A DNA stretch of 8,842 bases from Thermoplasmata archaeon (GTDB lineage Archaea; Thermoplasmatota; Thermoplasmata; Lutacidiplasmatales; UBA184): the NCBI GenBank assembly GCA_030043255.1, contig JASHYB010000201.1, positions 1-8,842 of the forward strand, in the 5' to 3' direction. Positions 5,973 through 8,842 of the stretch are shown here, piece by piece. How positions within the stretch are numbered: position 1 is the stretch's first letter; each line of letters begins with the position of its first letter. The notes below the pieces were generated by a model. It ran no database searches, was not told the DNA's origin, and was given only the letters and a program-made list of their open reading frames with translations. The translations under genes were made by a program, and so were the position numbers.

Positions 5973-6725
5973 ATGGGGAGCGTGGGAGCGAAAGAGGTAC
6001 CGGTCCTGTTGGACGCCGAGGGGCGCCGGATCGACGGACGGCGGCTGGACGAGCTGCGCCCGATCCAGATCCGCGCCGGCCCGCTGCCGCAGGCGGACGG
6101 TTCGGCGTTCGTCGAGTGGGGCGCGAACAAGGTGATGGCCGCGGTCTACGGGCCGCGCGAGGTCCACCCGCGCCATCTGCAGCAGAGCACGAAAGCGGTG
6201 ATCCAGTGCCGCTACAACATGGCGGCGTTCTCCGTCGACGAGCGCAAGCGGCCCGGGCTGGACCGGCGCAGCCAGGAGATCTCCAAGGTGATCGCCGAGG
6301 CGTTCGAGTCGGTGGTCTTCGCCGAGGAGTTCCCCCGGACGAGCATCGACGTCTACATCGAGGTCCTGCAGGCCAACGCCGGGACCCGCTGCGCGGGCCT
6401 GGTCGCCGGGAGCGTCGCGCTCGCCGACGCCGGGATCCCCATGGTCGACCTGTTGCCGGCGGTCGCGGTCGGCAAGGTCGCCGGCGCGATCGCGCTCGAC
6501 CTGAAGAAGGAGGAGGACAACTTCGGCGAGGCGGACCTGCCGATGGCGCTGGTGCCGCAGTCCGGCCGCCTCGTGCTGCTCCAGATGGAGGGGCACATGA
6601 CCGAGCCGGAGCTCGCGAAGGCGCTCGACCTCGGGGTCGAGGGCTGCAAGGTCATCTACGAGAAGATGAAGGCGGCCCTCCGCGAGCGTTATTCGGTCCG
6701 CCCGCTCGCCGCGGAGGCCGCATGA
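5973..6725 (+). CDS. rrp41: Exosome catalytic subunit Rrp41 (RNase PH fold)
   Basis: This 250-aa protein is the active RNase PH-type subunit of the exosome. It degrades RNA 3' to 5' by phosphorolysis and adds A-rich tails from nucleoside diphosphates in reverse. The sequence shows RIDGRRLDELRPI (19-31), the RNA-contacting LDRRSQE with R98 and R99, the phosphate-site segment NAGTR (135-139), and KEEDNFGEADLP with D182 and D188, the acidic residues required for catalysis in characterised archaeal Rrp41. All catalytic features appear intact. Length matches the family. The ATG at 5973 is set by the AAGGAG site, 21 nt after the rrp4 stop. The end overlaps the rrp42 start as ATGA (6722-6725), pointing to translational coupling of the two subunits that must be made 1:1. 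Confidence 0.97.
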   Translation: MGSVGAKEVPVLLDAEGRRIDGRRLDELRPIQIRAGPLPQADGSAFVEWGANKVMAAVYGPREVHPRHLQQSTKAVIQCRYNMAAFSVDERKRPGLDRRSQEISKVIAEAFESVVFAEEFPRTSIDVYIEVLQANAGTRCAGLVAGSVALADAGIPMVDLLPAVAVGKVAGAIALDLKKEEDNFGEADLPMALVPQSGRLVLLQMEGHMTEPELAKALDLGVEGCKVIYEKMKAALRERYSVRPLAAEAA

Positions 6726-7510
6726 GCGACGAGGTCGCCGCCGAGATCCTCCAGACGCACATCCTGGACCTGGCGGCCGAGGGCCGGCGGCTGGACGGCC
6801 GCGCGCCGGACGACTACCGGACGGTGACGATCGAGCCCGGGTTCGTCGCGACCGCCGACGGCAGCGCGCTGGTGCGGATCGGCGAGACCGCCGCGCTCTG
6901 CGGCGTCAAGCTCGAGCCGGGCAAGCCGTTCCCCGACACGCCGAACGCGGGGGTCCTGACCACCAACGCCGAGCTGATCCCGCTCTCCAGCCCGACCTTC
7001 GAGCCGGGCCCGCCGCAGCCGGGCGCCATCGAGGTCTCCCGCGTCGTCGACCGGGCGATCCGGGCGGCGGAGACGGTCGACCTGACCCGCCTGTGCGTCA
7101 CCCCCGGCGAGAAGAGCTGGGTCTGCTACGTCGACATCCACATGCTGGGCCACGACGGCAACCTGATCGACGCGGGGATGCTGGCGGCGGTCAGCGCGCT
7201 CTCCGGGGCGGTCCTGCCGGCCAAGCGCTTCGGGATCGCGGAGGCGGACTATCCGCTGGACGTCCAGCACCTGCCCGTGGAGTGCACCTTCGTCCGCCTG
7301 GGCGACACGATCGTCGTCGACCCGACGTTCGACGAGGAGCACGCCGCCCAGGGGCGGATCACGGTCGCCACCGACGAGTCCGGCCGCGTCGTCGCGATGC
7401 AGAAGGGCCTGGTGGGCGCGTTCTCGCCGGACGACGTGAAGGCGGTCGTGCGCCGGGCGTTCGTCCACGGGGACCGGCTGCGCGAGCAGGTCCGCGGAGC
7501 GCGCCGATGA
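6722..7510 (+). CDS. rrp42: Exosome subunit Rrp42 (non-catalytic RNase PH fold partner)
   Basis: This 262-aa protein pairs with Rrp41; three heterodimers form the hexameric ring. Family marks include RRLDGRAPDDYR near the N-terminus, GSALVRIGETAALCGVK, the PGAIEVSRVVDRAIR segment, MLGHDGNLIDAGMLAA and LPVECTFVRLGDTIVVDP. The acidic EEDNFGEAD loop that carries catalysis in Rrp41 is absent, as expected of Rrp42, which helps bind RNA but does not cleave. The start ATG is contained in the ATGA overlap with rrp41. The frame is open upstream through rrp41, but that part is a shadow. The 3' end again overlaps the next gene by ATGA (7507-7510). Confidence 0.96.
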   Translation: MSDEVAAEILQTHILDLAAEGRRLDGRAPDDYRTVTIEPGFVATADGSALVRIGETAALCGVKLEPGKPFPDTPNAGVLTTNAELIPLSSPTFEPGPPQPGAIEVSRVVDRAIRAAETVDLTRLCVTPGEKSWVCYVDIHMLGHDGNLIDAGMLAAVSALSGAVLPAKRFGIAEADYPLDVQHLPVECTFVRLGDTIVVDPTFDEEHAAQGRITVATDESGRVVAMQKGLVGAFSPDDVKAVVRRAFVHGDRLREQVRGARR

Positions 7511-7779
7511 GCCAGCGGACGAAGAAGGTCGGCCCCGCCGGCTGGATGGGCCCGCGCTACGGGATCCGCATCCGCCGCCGGGTGGTCGAGATCGACCGGG
7601 TGCGGAGCCGCCCGTCCTCCTGCCCGCGGTGCGCGACCGTCACGCTCAAGCGGGTCGCGAGCGGGATCTTCGAGTGCCGCCGCTGCGGGACGCGCTACGC
7701 GTCCAACGCCTACGCCTTCTCGGCGCCCCCGCCCGTCACGCGGACCGAGGCCGCCACCAAGGGGGCCGGGAACCGTTAA
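7507..7779 (+). CDS. rpl37ae: 50S ribosomal protein L37Ae
   Basis: This 90-aa zinc-ribbon protein belongs to the archaeal/eukaryotic large ribosomal subunit (eL43 in universal naming). The order GPRYGIRIRRRVVEID, then CPRC (C39, C42), a KR-containing segment, GIFEC, and CRRC (C57, C60) matches the family. After the ribbon the usual GGAY-like motif reads SNAY, and a short Ala/Thr-rich tail follows. The start overlaps the rrp42 stop by four bases, so it is probably translated by coupling. Its place between exosome and RNA polymerase subunit genes is the conserved archaeal arrangement. The stop region CGTTAAG could also act as a weak TATA element for rpoP. Confidence 0.93.
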   Translation: MSQRTKKVGPAGWMGPRYGIRIRRRVVEIDRVRSRPSSCPRCATVTLKRVASGIFECRRCGTRYASNAYAFSAPPPVTRTEAATKGAGNR

Positions 7780-7809
7780 GCCCCGCACCGGGCTGTTCTC
7801 GCGAGGTCC

Positions 7810-7944
7810 ATGTTCCGTTGCATCCGGTGCGGCGAGGCGTTGCCCTCGGACGCGAACCTGTTCGGGGTCCGCTGCGACAACTGCGGCGGGAAGATCTTCT
7901 CCAAGGAGCACCCCAACGTCAAGAAGACCCTGAAGGCGCGCTAG
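7810..7944 (+). CDS. rpoP: DNA-directed RNA polymerase subunit P (Rpc10/Rpb12 homologue)
   Basis: This 44-aa zinc protein starts MFRCIRCGEALPSD and ends VKKTLKAR. It has CxxC pairs C4/C7 and C22/C25 and the FGVRCDNCGGKI segment typical of archaeal RpoP, the counterpart of eukaryotic Rpb12. It bridges the RpoD/RpoL side of the polymerase during assembly and start-site opening. Size is as expected for the family. ATG 7810 lies 30 nt after the rpl37ae stop. A GAGGT at 7803-7807 is probably too close (2 nt) to be a normal ribosome-binding site. The last nine codons overlap the convergent VOC-family gene by 26 nt. Confidence 0.95.
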   Translation: MFRCIRCGEALPSDANLFGVRCDNCGGKIFSKEHPNVKKTLKAR

Positions 7945-8404
7945 GCGCCTCCGCGTCGACGCTCTGGATCTCGATCCAGGTGCCGTCCGGGTCCTTGACG
8001 AAGCCGATCCAGTAGCGCCCGCGCTCCAGCCAGGGCTCCAGCGCGAGCTCGGCGCCGGCCGCGACCAGCTCCCGCACGGTGGCGCGGGCGTCCTCCACCT
8101 CGAAGCCCAGGTGGTCGAGCCCCTCGCCGGGCACGTAGGGCACGTCGTGCGGCGAGCCCGGCGGGTACCAGTTCAGCTCCAGCTCCCGGTGCGTCAGGGG
8201 GTCCTCCAGCGCGACGAAGACCCCGCCCGCGGCCATCGAGCCCCGCCCCTTCTCCACGAGCCCGAGCAGTTCGGTGTAGAACCGGATCGAACGGTCCAGC
8301 TCGCGCACCCGGATCCCGACGTAGGCGAACCTCGCTCGTCGCGGCCGGTCCGGGGCCGACGCCGCGGAGGCAGGGGGGACCGCCGTGCTCTCGACCTCCG
8401 GCAC
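7919..8404 (-). CDS. VOC-superfamily (glyoxalase/dioxygenase-like) protein
   Basis: From a GTG at 8404 this gives a 161-aa protein with two beta-alpha-beta-beta-beta modules. The first (about 26-80) contains YVGIRVRELDRSIRFYTELLGL and RELELNWYPPGS. The second (about 94-150) contains LDHLGFEVEDA and FVKDPDGTWIEIQS. Aligned by eye with E. coli glyoxalase I, three of four metal ligands are present (E76, H98, E145), but the first, usually His, is Tyr28. That may be a trait of this archaeal subgroup or may change the metal and reaction, so glyoxalase activity is not claimed. The only usable near start is GTG 8404, which leaves a 24-residue low-complexity N-terminus; GTG 8563 or ATG 8779 would add compositionally poor sequence overlapping the divergent gene. 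A palindromic TATA-like CCTATAGG lies 17-24 nt upstream, slightly close for a start at 8404. The C-terminus overlaps rpoP. Confidence 0.82.
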   Translation of the reverse strand: MPEVESTAVPPASAASAPDRPRRARFAYVGIRVRELDRSIRFYTELLGLVEKGRGSMAAGGVFVALEDPLTHRELELNWYPPGSPHDVPYVPGEGLDHLGFEVEDARATVRELVAAGAELALEPWLERGRYWIGFVKDPDGTWIEIQSVDAEAPSAPSGSS

Positions 8405-8420
8405 GCCAGCCCGCCGGGCG

Positions 8421-8438
8421 CCTATAGGAGGAGCGGTG
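8421..8438. promoter_or_regulatory. Palindromic TATA-like CCTATAGG fused to a Shine-Dalgarno and GTG on the plus strand
   Basis: CCTATAGG (8421-8428) is an 8-bp palindrome upstream of the minus-strand VOC gene and could be its TATA box. On the plus strand the same bases run into GGAGGAG (8427-8433), followed after 4 nt from the GGAGG core by GTG (8436-8438). That GTG is in frame, with no stop between, with the zinc-ribbon ATG at 8580. One site thus offers a promoter reading leftward and a translation start reading rightward. Only one of these is likely used. Confidence 0.35.
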
Positions 8439-8536
8439 GCGGGCCGCGACGTCGTCCCGGTCCGGCCGGCGCTCGCGAAGCCGGCACGCCCGGCGGAGGC
8501 CGGGGGCTCCGGTCGCCGTGCGGGCGCGTCAGGTCC

Positions 8537-8547
8537 ACCTAAAGAGG
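8537..8547 (+). promoter_or_regulatory. Possible weak TATA element of the right-edge zinc-ribbon gene
   Basis: ACCTAAAGAG is a small A/T islet centred about 38 nt before the ATG at 8580, the same spacing seen for the psmA and rrp4 elements. If real, the gene starts at 8580 and not at the upstream GTG. The match to box A is poor. Confidence 0.3.
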
Positions 8548-8579
8548 GCGCGCGGGCAGTCACCGGTCTAGGAACGACG

Positions 8580-8842
8580 ATGGATCGGGCGTGTCCGGAC
8601 TGCGGGGCGGAGACGGAGTACGTCGAAGGGACCAGCCGCGTCCTCCGGGGCAGCTGCGCGGCGTGCGGGCACGCCTTTCTGATCCTCGCGGACGACCAGC
8701 CGGTACCTCCGGCGGCCGGGACCGGGGTCGTGGCGGCCGGCGCGTCGGCCGACCCGGACGAGCCGGCGTCGGCCGCCACGGTGGACGGGCTCGAATGCGA
8801 CGACTGCCACGGTCCGCTCGCCGTCCAAGCGACGGCGCCCGA
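8580..8842 (+). CDS. Double zinc-ribbon protein of unknown function (partial, C-terminus beyond right edge)
   Basis: From ATG 8580 the frame stays open for 87 codons to the window edge. It begins MDRACPDCGAETEYVEG with CxxC pairs C5/C8 and C26/C29, a complete small zinc ribbon ending in GHAFLI. An Ala/Gly/Pro/Asp-rich linker follows (about 38-70), then CDDC (C73, C76), the first half of a probable second ribbon. Such proteins often bind nucleic acid or a partner protein, but I do not recognise the family. It occupies the region where Pcc1 and prefoldin-beta genes follow rpoP in other archaea, though separated from rpoP by the oppositely oriented VOC gene. An alternative start at GTG 8436 with a strong Shine-Dalgarno would add 48 mostly Gly/Pro/Ala/Arg residues. 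I prefer 8580 because the cysteine module begins at residue 5. Confidence 0.68.
   Translation, partial: MDRACPDCGAETEYVEGTSRVLRGSCAACGHAFLILADDQPVPPAAGTGVVAAGASADPDEPASAATVDGLECDDCHGPLAVQATAP

Noticed and set aside
5172..6596. Minus-strand open frame of 474 codons antisense to rrp4 and rrp41
   Set aside because: His/Asp/Arg-rich composition with no motif; a shadow of GC-ending codons on the plus strand.
8405..8779. Longer VOC protein starting at ATG 8779
   Set aside because: The added residues are low-complexity and antisense to the cysteine-pair frame on the plus strand, which is the better coding candidate.
1..8842. CRISPR arrays, insertion sequences, integrase or attachment sites
   Set aside because: No spaced direct repeats of useful length, no transposase motifs and no tRNA gene were seen; the window looks like core chromosome.

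Overview
The window is visibly GC-rich archaeal DNA. It carries the conserved archaeal proteasome/exosome/ribosome/RNA-polymerase gene cluster, and the information-processing proteins are of archaeal type (proteasome alpha with a GQMAYDRAITVFSPDG start, SBDS/Sdo1, Rrp4-Rrp41-Rrp42, L37Ae, RpoP). The proteasome alpha N-terminus is closest to what I remember of Thermoplasma, so a high-GC uncultivated member of the Thermoplasmata is my best guess. That placement is inferred from memory, not from a search.

Left part (1-3435). A zinc-ribbon membrane protein runs off the left edge on the minus strand. It is divergent from a Mre11/SbcD-like metallophosphoesterase on the plus strand (567-1385). The phosphoesterase converges, with a 59-nt tail-to-tail overlap, on a long minus-strand thioredoxin-domain protein of the DUF255/YyaL/SPATA20 family (1327-3435).

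Central part (3581-7944). Seven co-directional genes form one operon-like block: psmA, the SBDS gene, rrp4, rrp41, rrp42, rpl37ae and rpoP. Gaps are 21-36 nt, and two junctions (rrp41/rrp42 and rrp42/rpl37ae) are 4-nt ATGA overlaps. A palindromic TATA element lies 40 nt before psmA. A second TATA-like element overlaps the SBDS stop codon before rrp4. The block joins protein degradation, 60S-type ribosome maturation, RNA phosphorolysis/tailing, a ribosomal protein and an RNA polymerase subunit. The 44-aa RpoP gene closes it. The Pcc1 and prefoldin-beta genes that follow in several other archaea are not seen in the remaining window.

Right part (7919-8842). A minus-strand glyoxalase/VOC-family gene converges on rpoP with a 26-nt overlap. 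A divergent plus-strand gene for a protein with two zinc-ribbon-like CxxC modules runs off the right edge.

I do not see an obviously new multi-gene system. The least explained signal is the 5' end of rrp4: three abutting perfect hairpins followed by a long-stem hairpin, inside an N-terminal extension whose codon use differs from the rest of the gene. Other points are symmetric TATA elements, a mini-ORF in front of the phosphoesterase, and a VOC protein with Tyr where the classical first metal-binding His sits. No RNA genes, CRISPR arrays, insertion sequences or integrase sites were seen. No stretch over 300 bases lacks a gene.
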